From: GCA-2731375 sp964344935
GTDB taxonomy: Bacteria; Pseudomonadota; Alphaproteobacteria; GCA-2731375
Length of the DNA stretch: 64,000 bases
Direction: 5' to 3'
Assembly (NCBI GenBank): GCA_964344935.1
Contig: CAYFPL010000002.1
Span: 310,001-374,000 of the forward strand
A program made the translations under genes and the position numbers. Below, in pieces: positions 51,738 to 60,509 of this stretch (position 1 is its first letter; each line of letters opens with the position of its first letter). The notes below the pieces were generated by a model. The model saw nothing but the letters and a program-made list of their open reading frames with translations, did no database searches and was not told the origin of the DNA.

Positions 51738-52952
51738 CTAACCCATGGCTTTCTGGAGATTGCCGTCCAGTATCTCGAGGAACTGGTTGGTCGTCAGCCA
51801 TTCCTGATCCGGGCCGATCAAGATCGCCAGGTCCTTGGTCATAGCGCCGTTTTCGACGGTTTCCACGCAGACCTTTTCCAAAGTCTCGGCGAACTTGGTC
51901 ACGTCGGGCGTCTCGTCCATGCGGCCCCGGTGCTTCAACCCGCCGGTCCAGGCAAAGATGGATGCGATGGGGTTGGTTGAGGTCTCGTTGCCCTTTTGAT
52001 GTTCCCGGTAGTGGCGGGTCACGGTGCCGTGGGCGGCTTCCGCCTCGACCGTCTTGCCATCCGGCGTCATCAGGATCGAGGTCATCAGGCCGAGGGAGCC
52101 GAAGCCCTGGGCCACGGTGTCCGATTGCACATCGCCATCGTAGTTCTTGCAGGCCCAAACGAACTCGCCTTCCCATTTCAGGGCGCAGGCCACCATATCG
52201 TCGATCAGCCGGTGTTCATAGGTGATGCCGAGATCCTTGAACTGGTCCTTGAATTCGTTTTCGAAGACCTCCTCGAACAGATCCTTGAAACGGCCGTCAT
52301 AGGCTTTCAGGATGGTGTTCTTGGTAGACATATAAACCGGCCATTTGCGCTGGATGCCATAGGCCATACAGGCGCGGGCGAAATCCCGGATGGAGTCATC
52401 GAGGTTGTACATGGACATGGCGACGCCGCCGCCAGGAAAATCGAAGACTTCCCGTTCGATCACTTCGCCGCCGTCCTCGGGCTCGAACTTGATGGTCAGC
52501 TTGCCCTTGCCCGGCACCACAAAGTCGGTGGCCCGATACTGATCGCCAAAAGCATGACGGCCAATGACGATGGGCGAGGTCCAGCCCGGCACCAGGCGGG
52601 GGACGTTCTGGCAGATGATGGGTTCGCGGAAAACGGTGCCGCCGAGAATATTACGGATCGTGCCGTTCGGCGAACGCCACATTTGTTTCAGGCCGAATTC
52701 CTCGACCCGCTCCTCGTCCGGTGTGATGGTGGCGCATTTGACGCCGACGCCGTACTCCTTGATCGCGTTGGCGCAGTCGATGGTGATCTGGTCGTCGGTT
52801 TCGTCCCGCTTTTCGATGCCCAAGTCGTAATATTTCAGATCGATGTCCAAGTAGGGCAGTATCAATTTTTCCTTGATGAATGCCCAAATGATGCGTGTCA
52901 TCTCGTCCCCGTCGAGTTCCACGACGGGGGTTTTCACCTCGATCTTGCTCAT
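51738..52952 (-). CDS. icd: NADP-dependent isocitrate dehydrogenase
   Basis: This 404-residue TCA-cycle enzyme is of the homodimeric type II form. It begins KIEVKTPVVELDGDEMTRIIW, and has SPNGTIRNILGGTVFREPI, the metal/isocitrate site region and the EAEAAHGTVTRHYREHQKG block that sets NADP preference. All these match the known alphaproteobacterial Icd. The start is preceded by a weak purine stretch. No TCA genes are adjacent, which is normal. A hairpin lies downstream. Confidence 0.97.
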   Translation of the reverse strand: MSKIEVKTPVVELDGDEMTRIIWAFIKEKLILPYLDIDLKYYDLGIEKRDETDDQITIDCANAIKEYGVGVKCATITPDEERVEEFGLKQMWRSPNGTIRNILGGTVFREPIICQNVPRLVPGWTSPIVIGRHAFGDQYRATDFVVPGKGKLTIKFEPEDGGEVIEREVFDFPGGGVAMSMYNLDDSIRDFARACMAYGIQRKWPVYMSTKNTILKAYDGRFKDLFEEVFENEFKDQFKDLGITYEHRLIDDMVACALKWEGEFVWACKNYDGDVQSDTVAQGFGSLGLMTSILMTPDGKTVEAEAAHGTVTRHYREHQKGNETSTNPIASIFAWTGGLKHRGRMDETPDVTKFAETLEKVCVETVENGAMTKDLAILIGPDQEWLTTNQFLEILDGNLQKAMG

Positions 52953-53047
52953 GTACGTAACCTCTATGGCGAAGGAAACCGCCGGATTTTGTTCTGGATT
53001 TAATTCTGGCGGAACATATCCACCCTAAAGCCCGGGGTCAAAGACTC

Positions 53048-53632
53048 TCACAACCTTTCCGGATAGCTTGGCCCAACCGGCGAAGGCGCCGCTTCTAGGG
53101 CAGCGAAAACGGCTTCTACATCGCCAACCAGACGATAATAATCGGCGATGCTCGCATCGGCGAAACCCCCTGCCACGATGGCGTCCAGCATGGCCTGCAG
53201 GGGCTGCCAGAAACCACCCTGATCGAGAATGACCAAGGGCTTGTCGTGCAGGCCGAGCTGCCGCCAGGTCATGATTTCAAAGGTTTCATCCAAGGTGCCT
53301 ATGCCGCCCGGCAAGGTCACGAAGGCGTCGGAATGTTCAAACATCAACTGCTTGCGGGCATGCATACTGTCGACAACGTACAATTCGCTAAGGCCCTCGT
53401 GATGGACTTCCCGCACCTGCAGGTGCTCGGGAATGATGCCCGTGACATGGCCGCCACCAGCGAGCACCGCATCCGCGACCACACCCATCAGACCCACATG
53501 GCCGCCGCCATACACCAGCCGTATTTCCCGCCTCGCGATTTCTTGACCCAACGCCTGTGCCGCCGCGCGGTAGCCTACTTCCTCCCCAAAGCGGGAGCCG
53601 CAATAGACGCAGATGGAGGAGATTTCTGCCAT
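53048..53632 (-). CDS. LOG family protein (TIGR00730 Rossmann fold)
   Basis: This 194-residue protein has the LOG signature PGGIGTLDETFEIMTW with the preceding SMHARKQ region, used by cytokinin-activating phosphoribohydrolases and their bacterial relatives. The N-terminus ICVYCGSRFG is standard. In bacteria it hydrolyses nucleoside 5'-monophosphates to base and ribose-5-phosphate. Its start codon overlaps the start codon of the divergent gene at 53631 by two bases, so its promoter lies inside that gene. Confidence 0.9.
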   Translation of the reverse strand: MAEISSICVYCGSRFGEEVGYRAAAQALGQEIARREIRLVYGGGHVGLMGVVADAVLAGGGHVTGIIPEHLQVREVHHEGLSELYVVDSMHARKQLMFEHSDAFVTLPGGIGTLDETFEIMTWRQLGLHDKPLVILDQGGFWQPLQAMLDAIVAGGFADASIADYYRLVGDVEAVFAALEAAPSPVGPSYPERL

Positions 53633-54008
53633 GACCGTTCAAGTTCCCCGTTTTTTCGCCGCCGGTTGTTTGGCGCTTTGTCTTGCCTGGCCGGTGGTTG
53701 CCGGACCGGCGGACGTGGTGAACGTGAAAGTGCAGAAAAGAGGGTCCGGCGTCTACAGCTTTGCGGTCACTGTGCGGCACGGCGATACCGGCTGGCAGCA
53801 TTATGCCGATGCCTGGCAGGTTCTGGGGCCCGATGGCGCGGTCCTTGGAACCCGCGTATTGGCGCACCCTCATGTCAACGAGCAACCTTTCACCCGCTCG
53901 CTTTCCGGCGTGAAAATTCCAGCTAATATTTCCAAGGTCCGCCTGCGGGCGCGGGACAAGGTGCACGGCTTCGGTGGCGCGGAGGTAGAGGTCAAACTGC
54001 CACAATAA
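53631..54008 (+). CDS. Exported protein of unknown function
   Basis: This 125-residue protein has an N-terminal signal peptide (FFAAGCLALCLAWPVVAGPA). The mature part is about 100 residues, beta-rich, with HGDTGWQHYADAWQVLGPDG and ARDKVHGFGGAEVEVKL as conserved-looking blocks. There are His, Trp and Tyr residues that could bind a metal or ligand, but this is not established. I do not recognise the family. ATG 53631 has GGAGGAG about 10 bases upstream; ATG 53613 adds six residues. Confidence 0.68.
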   Translation: MTVQVPRFFAAGCLALCLAWPVVAGPADVVNVKVQKRGSGVYSFAVTVRHGDTGWQHYADAWQVLGPDGAVLGTRVLAHPHVNEQPFTRSLSGVKIPANISKVRLRARDKVHGFGGAEVEVKLPQ

Positions 54009-54092
54009 GTCGATTCTTAGCCGCGGGCGGCTTGGGATTGCCCGCGCGGGAGGGAAGGACTAGTTTGGTGCCCTCTGGATCGGAGAATCGGC

Positions 54093-55478
54093 GTGCGCAA
54101 TATTCTTATCATTACGGCAGTGGTTATCATCCTGGGTGGGCTGCTGGCGTATGTCTCCCTGCAGGATGACGAGCCGGCGCCACTGCCCGTGGCGCAGCAG
54201 CCCGGCACCGCAGATAAGCAGCCCGCCGCGCCTGGCGGTACAAAGCTGGCCGCGCCGGACTTGAGCAAGGCGCCCACCCTGCCGAAGGGCAAGCCGCCGC
54301 CAACCGTATTGGACAAGGAACCGACCCCAGACCGGAAGGAACCGGGGACCGCCAAGGTTCAGGAGCCCGCCAAGGCACAACAGGCGGCCAAGGCGCCGGA
54401 AAAGGCACAGGTGGCAACGCCCGTGAAACCGCCGAGCTTCGATATCGTCCGGATCGCCAAGGACCGCACGGCAGTGGTGGCGGGGCGGGCACCCGCGGGA
54501 TCCACCGTAAAACTGTCCCTAGGCGGTGAACTGCTCGCCGAAGTCCCGGTTTCCAAGGGCGGCGAATGGGTTGCGATCATCGACCAACCACTACCGAAAG
54601 GGCAGACCGAATTGGACCTGAACGCCGTGATGCCAGACGGCCGCAGCGTCTCATCCAAGTCCATGGTTGCCATCATCGTGCCCGAAGATAAGCCGCCCGT
54701 TCCCACTGCCGAGACCGGCACCCAGGTGGCGGATGCCAATATGCCTTCGGCAAATTCGTCCCGTGAAGCGGAACAGGCGACCTTGCGGGCAGAAGAAACG
54801 GCACGGAAAGTCATGGAAATTGCCAATCAGGTAGAACGGGCCGCCAAAGTGGCGGAGAAGGACCCCGCCGAGGCGGCTAAAATGATGGCAAAGGCCGGTT
54901 CCGAGAGCCGGGCTGAAGCCGCCAAGCCTCAGCCCCAAGGCGCCGTTGCCGTATTGCTGCCCAAGACTGGGGAAGCACCAGGTAAACTGCTGCAAAAGCC
55001 GGAGCCCAAGGGCACATCCAGCAAGCAGCTGAGCGTCGACACCGTCGAATACGACGACAAGGGCAATGTGGTCGTGACCGGCACTGCGCCCAAGGGCGCC
55101 AAGGTGCAAACCTATGTGGACAATAAGCCCGTGGGCGTGGCCAAGGCGGGCGATGACAAGACCTGGCAATTGAAGCCTGAGAAAGAAGTGAAACCGGGCA
55201 GCCATACCCTTCGGGTGGATCAGGTAGATCCTGCCGGCCGCGTCGTCAGGCGCATTGAATTGCCATTTGTCAGGGTCGCCAGGACCGAGGTGTTGGCCAC
55301 CACCACTGCCCGCTACCGGGTGATCGTGCAGCCCGGCAATAGTTTGTGGCGTATCGCCCGGCGGGTTTATGGCGAGGGCAACCGCTATATGGTGATCTAC
55401 CAGGCCAACGACGGCCAGATCCGCAACCCCGACATGATCTTCCCCGGACAGGTATTCGAACTGCCGGCTGCGAACTAG
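54093..55478 (+). CDS. Membrane-anchored LysM protein with Ig-like repeats
   Basis: This 461-residue protein has an N-terminal helix (ILIITAVVIILGGLLAYV) that anchors it or serves as an uncleaved signal. A Pro/Ala/Lys-rich stretch follows, then two Ig-like repeats (about 110-200 and 305-395; GRAPAGSTVKLSLG and GTAPKGAKVQTYVDN are matching starts). A Glu/Ala-rich helix lies between them. A C-terminal LysM domain (RVIVQPGNSLWRIARRVYGEGNRYMVIYQAN) binds peptidoglycan. Such proteins probably act in envelope stability. It starts with GTG 54093. Confidence 0.87.
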   Translation: MRNILIITAVVIILGGLLAYVSLQDDEPAPLPVAQQPGTADKQPAAPGGTKLAAPDLSKAPTLPKGKPPPTVLDKEPTPDRKEPGTAKVQEPAKAQQAAKAPEKAQVATPVKPPSFDIVRIAKDRTAVVAGRAPAGSTVKLSLGGELLAEVPVSKGGEWVAIIDQPLPKGQTELDLNAVMPDGRSVSSKSMVAIIVPEDKPPVPTAETGTQVADANMPSANSSREAEQATLRAEETARKVMEIANQVERAAKVAEKDPAEAAKMMAKAGSESRAEAAKPQPQGAVAVLLPKTGEAPGKLLQKPEPKGTSSKQLSVDTVEYDDKGNVVVTGTAPKGAKVQTYVDNKPVGVAKAGDDKTWQLKPEKEVKPGSHTLRVDQVDPAGRVVRRIELPFVRVARTEVLATTTARYRVIVQPGNSLWRIARRVYGEGNRYMVIYQANDGQIRNPDMIFPGQVFELPAAN

Positions 55479-55500
55479 ACCGGCCGCGCGGGGGTGAGGC

Positions 55501-56343
55501 ATGACAAATGGGGGCCGATCGCGTTATCTCACCTGCGCGGGCCGGGAAATTCATTTCATGGAATGGGGCCGCCCGGATAAAGCGCCCCTGGTCATGTGGC
55601 ACGGCCTGGCCCGCACAGGCCGGGATTTCGACACCCTTGCGGCCAAAATGGCGGATGATTATTGGGTGATCTGTCCTGACACCTTGGGCCGGGGCCTCAG
55701 CCAATGGGCGGTGGATAAGGACGCGGAGTATTGTTACGCCTTCTATGGTGAGACGGCCCTCGCCCTATTCGAGCAACTCGGCATCGAGACCATGGCTTGG
55801 ATCGGCACCTCAATGGGCGGTGCCCTGGGCATCCACCTGGCGGCGGGTCCGCTAAAGGGACGCATCAGCCATTTTGTGATGAATGATATCGGGCCGGAAG
55901 TGCCCGAGGCCGCCGCCGAGCGGATTGCGGCTTATGTGGGAAACCCGCCGGTGTTCGATACGCTGGCCGAACTCGAAAATTGGTTCCGCGAGGTTTACGT
56001 CACTTTCGGCGACAACCCGGACAGTTTTTGGCGGACTATGACGGAAACGTCGCACCGCCGCCGGGACGACGGCAAGATCACCGTGCATTACGACCCGGCC
56101 ATCGTCAGCCAATTCACCTTGCACCGGGGCGATCTGGATTCCTGGCCAGCCTACGACGCCATAGATTGCCGGGCACTGTTGCTGCGGGGCGAGAATTCAG
56201 ACGTGCTAGCGCCAGCCGTGGCCCAGGCCATGACCGAACGGGGGCCCAAGGCAAAGCTGGTCGAGATACCCGGTTTCGGCCATGCGCCCACATTGGGCAG
56301 CGCCCGCGAATACGACGTAATCAAGACATTCCTGGATACGTAG
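55501..56343 (+). CDS. Alpha/beta-fold hydrolase
   Basis: This 280-residue serine hydrolase has nucleophile elbow GTSMGGAL, oxyanion region MWHGLARTGRDFD, the acid in ENSDVLAP and the His in GFGHAPTL. No lid domain of known type stands out. The substrate may be an ester or lactone, but none can be named. ATG 55501 starts 22 bases after the LysM gene. An LLM-class flavin enzyme follows 17 bases after its stop, so the two could act in one pathway. Confidence 0.87.
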   Translation: MTNGGRSRYLTCAGREIHFMEWGRPDKAPLVMWHGLARTGRDFDTLAAKMADDYWVICPDTLGRGLSQWAVDKDAEYCYAFYGETALALFEQLGIETMAWIGTSMGGALGIHLAAGPLKGRISHFVMNDIGPEVPEAAAERIAAYVGNPPVFDTLAELENWFREVYVTFGDNPDSFWRTMTETSHRRRDDGKITVHYDPAIVSQFTLHRGDLDSWPAYDAIDCRALLLRGENSDVLAPAVAQAMTERGPKAKLVEIPGFGHAPTLGSAREYDVIKTFLDT

Positions 56344-56360
56344 CTGGATTGGAGTGAACC

Positions 56361-57266
56361 ATGACCCGCATGCCCGCCCTTAGCCTGGCCGCCGTGCCAG
56401 GCCGCCGCAAGGCCACCCTGGAACTGGCCGGAGAGATCGAACGCCGCGGCTTCACGGGCATCTATTGCCCTTCCACCGTGGCGAATATGACCCTGTGCGC
56501 AGCCCTGGCCCAGGCCACCAACGAGATCCCCTTCGGTACCTCCATCGCGCCGATCTATTCCCGCACCGTGCTGGACTACGCCCAATCTGCGTCCTTTATT
56601 CACGAGGTCTCGGGCGGGCGGTTCCGCTTCGGCGTCGGCGTCAGCCATGGCCCCTCGCTCAAACGCATGGGCGTCACCGCCGGAAAGCCGCTGTCGGACA
56701 TCCGCAACTTTGTCGCTGATTTGAAAGCGGTGCCGCGGGTTGGTGATCTGCCGCCCATCATCCTGGCCACCATGCGGCGCAAGATGATCGCGGTGGCGGG
56801 CGAAATCGGCGATGGCATGGTGTTCGCCAATGCCTCCCGCAGTTTCATGGCCCAATCCCTGGCCGCCCTGCCGGAAGAGAAACGCAACAGCGACGATTTC
56901 TACATCGGCAACAGGATCCCCACCTGCATCGGCGACGATGTGGAGGCTTGCAAGGCGGTCAACCGGCGCACCCTGACCTCCTATGCGCAATTGCCCAACT
57001 ACCGCAACTATTGGAAGGAATCCGGCTATGCCGAGGAGATGGCCGGCGTCGAGGCTGCCATGGAGGCCGGCGAACCGGAGAAAGTCGCCGACCATCTGAG
57101 CGACAAATGGCTGGCCGACAACACCCTGTTCGGTACCGTTGCCCAGGTCCGCGAGGGGCTGGAGGCCTGGTTCGATGCCGGCATCCACACCCCCATCCTG
57201 GTGCCATCGTCGGCCAACGGTAACCAGATGGTCGCCTTCCAGGAAGTCTTCGCCGCGTTCGGTTAG
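56361..57266 (+). CDS. LLM-class flavin/F420-type oxidoreductase
   Basis: This 301-residue TIM-barrel protein of the luciferase-like group has a short N-terminal strand (ALSLAAVPGRRKATLELAGEIERRGFTGIYCPST), the EIPFGTSIAPIYSRTVLDYAQSASFIHEVSGGRFRFGVGVSHG region and PPIILATMRRKMIAVAGEIGDGM. It is shorter than SsuD and has the character of F420/FMN-dependent dehydrogenases. The cofactor cannot be decided. It follows the hydrolase gene. Confidence 0.85.
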   Translation: MTRMPALSLAAVPGRRKATLELAGEIERRGFTGIYCPSTVANMTLCAALAQATNEIPFGTSIAPIYSRTVLDYAQSASFIHEVSGGRFRFGVGVSHGPSLKRMGVTAGKPLSDIRNFVADLKAVPRVGDLPPIILATMRRKMIAVAGEIGDGMVFANASRSFMAQSLAALPEEKRNSDDFYIGNRIPTCIGDDVEACKAVNRRTLTSYAQLPNYRNYWKESGYAEEMAGVEAAMEAGEPEKVADHLSDKWLADNTLFGTVAQVREGLEAWFDAGIHTPILVPSSANGNQMVAFQEVFAAFG

Positions 57267-57525
57267 CGGCCTGGCAGATTGAACTGACCAATTCCGAATT
57301 CGGCACCCGCAGGGCGCGGCACACCTGTCAAGAACGCCAGATGAATGGCGCTTGGCGTAACCGTGAGTGCAACGTTTGAGACGTGCAAATCAGTGAAATG
57401 GACTGTTGGGCAGGTGTTCTCTAAATTCACAACCCAGCCTAGGTTTTGTCCTGTGGCGTGATGATGTTGCCTATAAGGCAGGCTCGGATGTTGTAAATTT
57501 GGGCCGGGAGACGGGGAGAACCTCG

Positions 57526-58155
57526 GTGCTTAAGCTTTACTACAGTCCAAATTCGCCCCTTTCCAGGAAAGTCCGGGTCGTGCTTCATGAAACAGGTCTT
57601 GAATTTGAAGGCGACGCTCAGTCAGAGCACAGGGATCCAGACTCATTCAAAGCGGTCAATCCAATTCTCAGGGTGCCTGTAATCGAGGATGGTTCGCACC
57701 GACTGTTCGAGTCCGACCTGATAATCGATTACATTCTCGCCACCTACCCAAGCAAGCAGCCGAACACAACCCAGCGGGTTCCATTGGCTGATGGCCTGTA
57801 TCGTGACGGCCCGGAACAATGGGCCGACAAGGAGACCTTGGCGATACTCAATGCATTTGGAGATTCGGTTGCCAATCTCCTTTTCCTGGAACGTGAAGGC
57901 GTAAAACGGACCGAGGTACCGTATTTGCAGCGACAGGCCACACGCATTCAATCATGTTTGGACTGGCTGGAGGAACGTGCGACGCCGGAAGGATTCCTGC
58001 CGGGGGTATTGTCGGTTCAGGATATTTCATTGATCAGTTGGTGGGAGTGGCTGAATATCCGTGGCGTTACTGATCTTGGAGAGCTGCCGAAATTAGCAGC
58101 GCTGGTCGCCTACCATGCGGACCGCCCCTCCTTCATTGAGACCCGTCCAAGCTAG
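57526..58155 (+). CDS. Glutathione S-transferase family protein
   Basis: This 209-residue GST starts LKLYYSPNSPLSRKVRVVLHETG. The thioredoxin-like domain includes ILRVPVIEDGSHRLFESDLIIDYI, and the helical domain has LPGVLSVQDISLISWWEWL with the usual N-capping Asp. GTG 57526 follows a GGGGAGAA stretch. The open frame extends to 57406, but its leading part lacks GST similarity. It stands apart from the methyltransferase gene by 210 bases and probably has its own promoter in the 259-base gap upstream. Confidence 0.87.
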   Translation: MLKLYYSPNSPLSRKVRVVLHETGLEFEGDAQSEHRDPDSFKAVNPILRVPVIEDGSHRLFESDLIIDYILATYPSKQPNTTQRVPLADGLYRDGPEQWADKETLAILNAFGDSVANLLFLEREGVKRTEVPYLQRQATRIQSCLDWLEERATPEGFLPGVLSVQDISLISWWEWLNIRGVTDLGELPKLAALVAYHADRPSFIETRPS

Positions 58156-58365
58156 CGCGGCTCGAACCAAAGCTTTGTAGACAAAACGTTTGCAGCGGCG
58201 TCAAGATGGCGTCCAAGTTGAGTCTTTTCCTGCCCGATAATGTTCCCTAATTCGATGCCCGAGCCTGATTTCGTTGCCACTGCGACCATTCGCCCCGGTG
58301 GCCATCTTTGATGGATACCCAATATGCGAAGCAAGGACATCTTCATTCCTGTGGACAGTTGAGGT

Positions 58366-59220
58366 ATGCGAAAAGACGAGCCAAGCCGAACCGCCAAAAA
58401 GATCGCCATGGGTCTGGTCACATTGGCTGCGAAACCGGAAACGGCGAACGTTCTACCGCCAGGGTCCGTGCAGGCCACGGAAGAGTTGCTGATCGCGACC
58501 GATCTGGCCGGACCGCGGACCCTGCGGCTGGCCAGGTCGAAACTGACAATCGCGATATATGACGCGTTTGATTGGTTATTGCCGGGTCAATTCGAAGCCC
58601 TGGCACATAGAAAGGCCTATTTCGAGGGTCAGGTCCGGGCCGCGATCGCATCAGGGGCGCGGCAGGTACTCGTACTTGGTGCCGGTTTCGACACACTTTG
58701 CTGGCGCCTGGCCAGAGAGCATTCGGACGTCAGGTTCTTCGAAATCGATCATCCGGCAACCTCCCGTATGAAAACACGCGGCATCGAGGAAATGGGACGA
58801 TTGGATAATCACAATCTGGTCGCCGAAGATCTTTCAAGACGGTCGCTGGCCGAAACCCTGCGGGATATTGAAGATTGGGACGTCACTGCACCATCAATCG
58901 CCACCGCCGAAGGCCTGTTGATGTATATGCCTGCGGAGGCGGTCGCCGAGCTTTTTACAGATTGCGCCGCGGTCTGTGGAAAAGGCAGCCGCATTGCTTT
59001 CAGCTATATCCCCACCGGCAAAGATGGCCGGCCGGACGCTGGGAAATGGACCGGACTGGTGTTGTGGCTGCAGACGCGCATCGGCGAACCCTGGCTTTGG
59101 AGCATTCGTCCAGATGACCTAGGCAGCTACGTTCGCCAATTCGGCTGGACACTGGACAGGGGACCGGACGACGCGCGGGAAAAGTTTGGCATCGAGTTTT
59201 TCGAAGCGGCTATGAACTGA
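58366..59220 (+). CDS. SAM-dependent methyltransferase (leucine carboxyl methyltransferase-like, TIGR00027)
   Basis: This 284-residue class I methyltransferase is of the LCM/PPM family. The family motifs are the early GPRTLRLARSK region, SAM motif I VLVLGAGFDTLCWRL, the FFEIDHPATSRMK acidic loop and AEGLLMYMPAEAVAELF. Members methylate carboxyl groups of proteins or small products. The target here is unknown. The next gene is a second, unrelated methyltransferase 16 bases downstream. Confidence 0.88.
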   Translation: MRKDEPSRTAKKIAMGLVTLAAKPETANVLPPGSVQATEELLIATDLAGPRTLRLARSKLTIAIYDAFDWLLPGQFEALAHRKAYFEGQVRAAIASGARQVLVLGAGFDTLCWRLAREHSDVRFFEIDHPATSRMKTRGIEEMGRLDNHNLVAEDLSRRSLAETLRDIEDWDVTAPSIATAEGLLMYMPAEAVAELFTDCAAVCGKGSRIAFSYIPTGKDGRPDAGKWTGLVLWLQTRIGEPWLWSIRPDDLGSYVRQFGWTLDRGPDDAREKFGIEFFEAAMN

Positions 59221-59236
59221 ACCGAGGTCATGGGTC

Positions 59237-59806
59237 ATGGATACTCTGAAGCTGGGTAATTCGCCCCTGATAAACATGCTCGTGAAGCTGCCGGGCATGA
59301 ACATGGAAAGCCGGTTGCGCCGCTTGCTGCATGACCCGGAAAAGCTTCTGCATGCGGGTGGTGTCGCGCCTGGACAAACGGTTCTCGAAGTGGGCTGCGG
59401 CACGGGTTATTTCACTATTCCTGCGTGTAAGATGGTCGGCGAAAGCGGTCACATCATCGCCATCGATCCGGTCGCGGGCTATGTCCGGCGCGTCAGAAAG
59501 AAGGCCCAACATTCAGGCTTGGCGAACGTCGACGTTCTGCGCCGCGATGCCCTCGATACAGAGCTTGAAAACGAAAGCATTGATGTGGCCTTGTTGTACG
59601 GCGTCCTCCCCTTTCCCACATTGCCACTGGAGCGGTTGTTGCCCGAAATGCATCGGGTCCTGAAGCCGGAAGGATTATTGGCGGTGTGGTTGTTTCCGAT
59701 GTCCTTTGGCGTGCCCGAAGCGATTTCGCAGTCGAATTTCTTCAGTGACATGCGACACGAGAATGGCGTCTACCGGTTTCGGCGATCCGCGGCAATAATG
59801 GGATAG
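59237..59806 (+). CDS. Class I SAM-dependent methyltransferase
   Basis: This 189-residue protein has motif I VLEVGCGTGYFTIPA, an acidic SAM ribose-binding region (IIAIDPVAGYVRRV), LYGVLPFPTLPLERLLPEMHRVLKPEGLLAVW and a short C-terminus. It fits the general UbiE/COQ5-type methyltransferase fold. No substrate can be named. The C-terminal strands look complete although short. It lies between the LCM-like gene and a GST gene on the same strand. Confidence 0.85.
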   Translation: MDTLKLGNSPLINMLVKLPGMNMESRLRRLLHDPEKLLHAGGVAPGQTVLEVGCGTGYFTIPACKMVGESGHIIAIDPVAGYVRRVRKKAQHSGLANVDVLRRDALDTELENESIDVALLYGVLPFPTLPLERLLPEMHRVLKPEGLLAVWLFPMSFGVPEAISQSNFFSDMRHENGVYRFRRSAAIMG

Positions 59807-59878
59807 GCCCTGGTGGCCTTTTGCCGAAATTTGTCGGCATGGCTGTGCCGTGTTGGTCTGTGTTGAGGGAGGAATACG

Positions 59879-60478
59879 GTGGACGTTACCCTATATGAAG
59901 CTGGAACATCGCGGTCCGCTCGCTGCCGTTGGACGCTTTTGGAAGCCGGGATTGCTTTCAAATCCGTGGCCCGTCCGAACCTATCCAAAAGCGACGAAGT
60001 CGTGGCGATGCATCCTCTTGGCAAGCTTCCGATCGCGGTCATAGATGGCAGGCCGTTGTTCGAGTCAGCCGCGATCTGTACCTACCTCGCCGATCATGCA
60101 TCCGATGGCCATCTTATCGCCGCGCCCGGCAGTTGGGGACGTGCGCTGCATGACCAGTGGACGTCTTTTGCACTGACCGAAATGGAAGCATGGCTTTGGA
60201 ATACCGCCGTGAACAAGTTCGTCCTGCCGCCTGAACAGAGGATCGAGGCGGGCTTTGAACAGAATGCCATGATGTACCAGCGCTCAGCATCCATGTTGAA
60301 CGACGTTCTATCGCGCCAGAATTATTTGGTCGAGGACCGCTTCACCGTCACCGACATCATCGTCGGCTGGACTGTCAATTGGGGGCGACGTCAGGGATTG
60401 TTGGACGGTATGGCGGGGCTGCAATCATATATCGATCGCCTATTCGAGCGGCCCCATTGCGCCCTTGCCAAGGACTAG
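59879..60478 (+). CDS. Glutathione S-transferase family protein
   Basis: This 199-residue GST begins VTLYEAGTSRSARCRWTLLEAG, with GKLPIAVIDGRPLFESAAICTYLAD as the glutathione-binding block and NYLVEDRFTVTDIIVGWTVN in the helical domain. GTG 59879 is the start, with a GAGGGAGG purine stretch upstream. It is the last of the + strand run before the convergent fatty acid hydroxylase-type gene. Confidence 0.88.
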   Translation: MDVTLYEAGTSRSARCRWTLLEAGIAFKSVARPNLSKSDEVVAMHPLGKLPIAVIDGRPLFESAAICTYLADHASDGHLIAAPGSWGRALHDQWTSFALTEMEAWLWNTAVNKFVLPPEQRIEAGFEQNAMMYQRSASMLNDVLSRQNYLVEDRFTVTDIIVGWTVNWGRRQGLLDGMAGLQSYIDRLFERPHCALAKD

Positions 60479-60509
60479 GCTCCCCCCCTTTTCTCACACG
60501 AGGAGCAGT

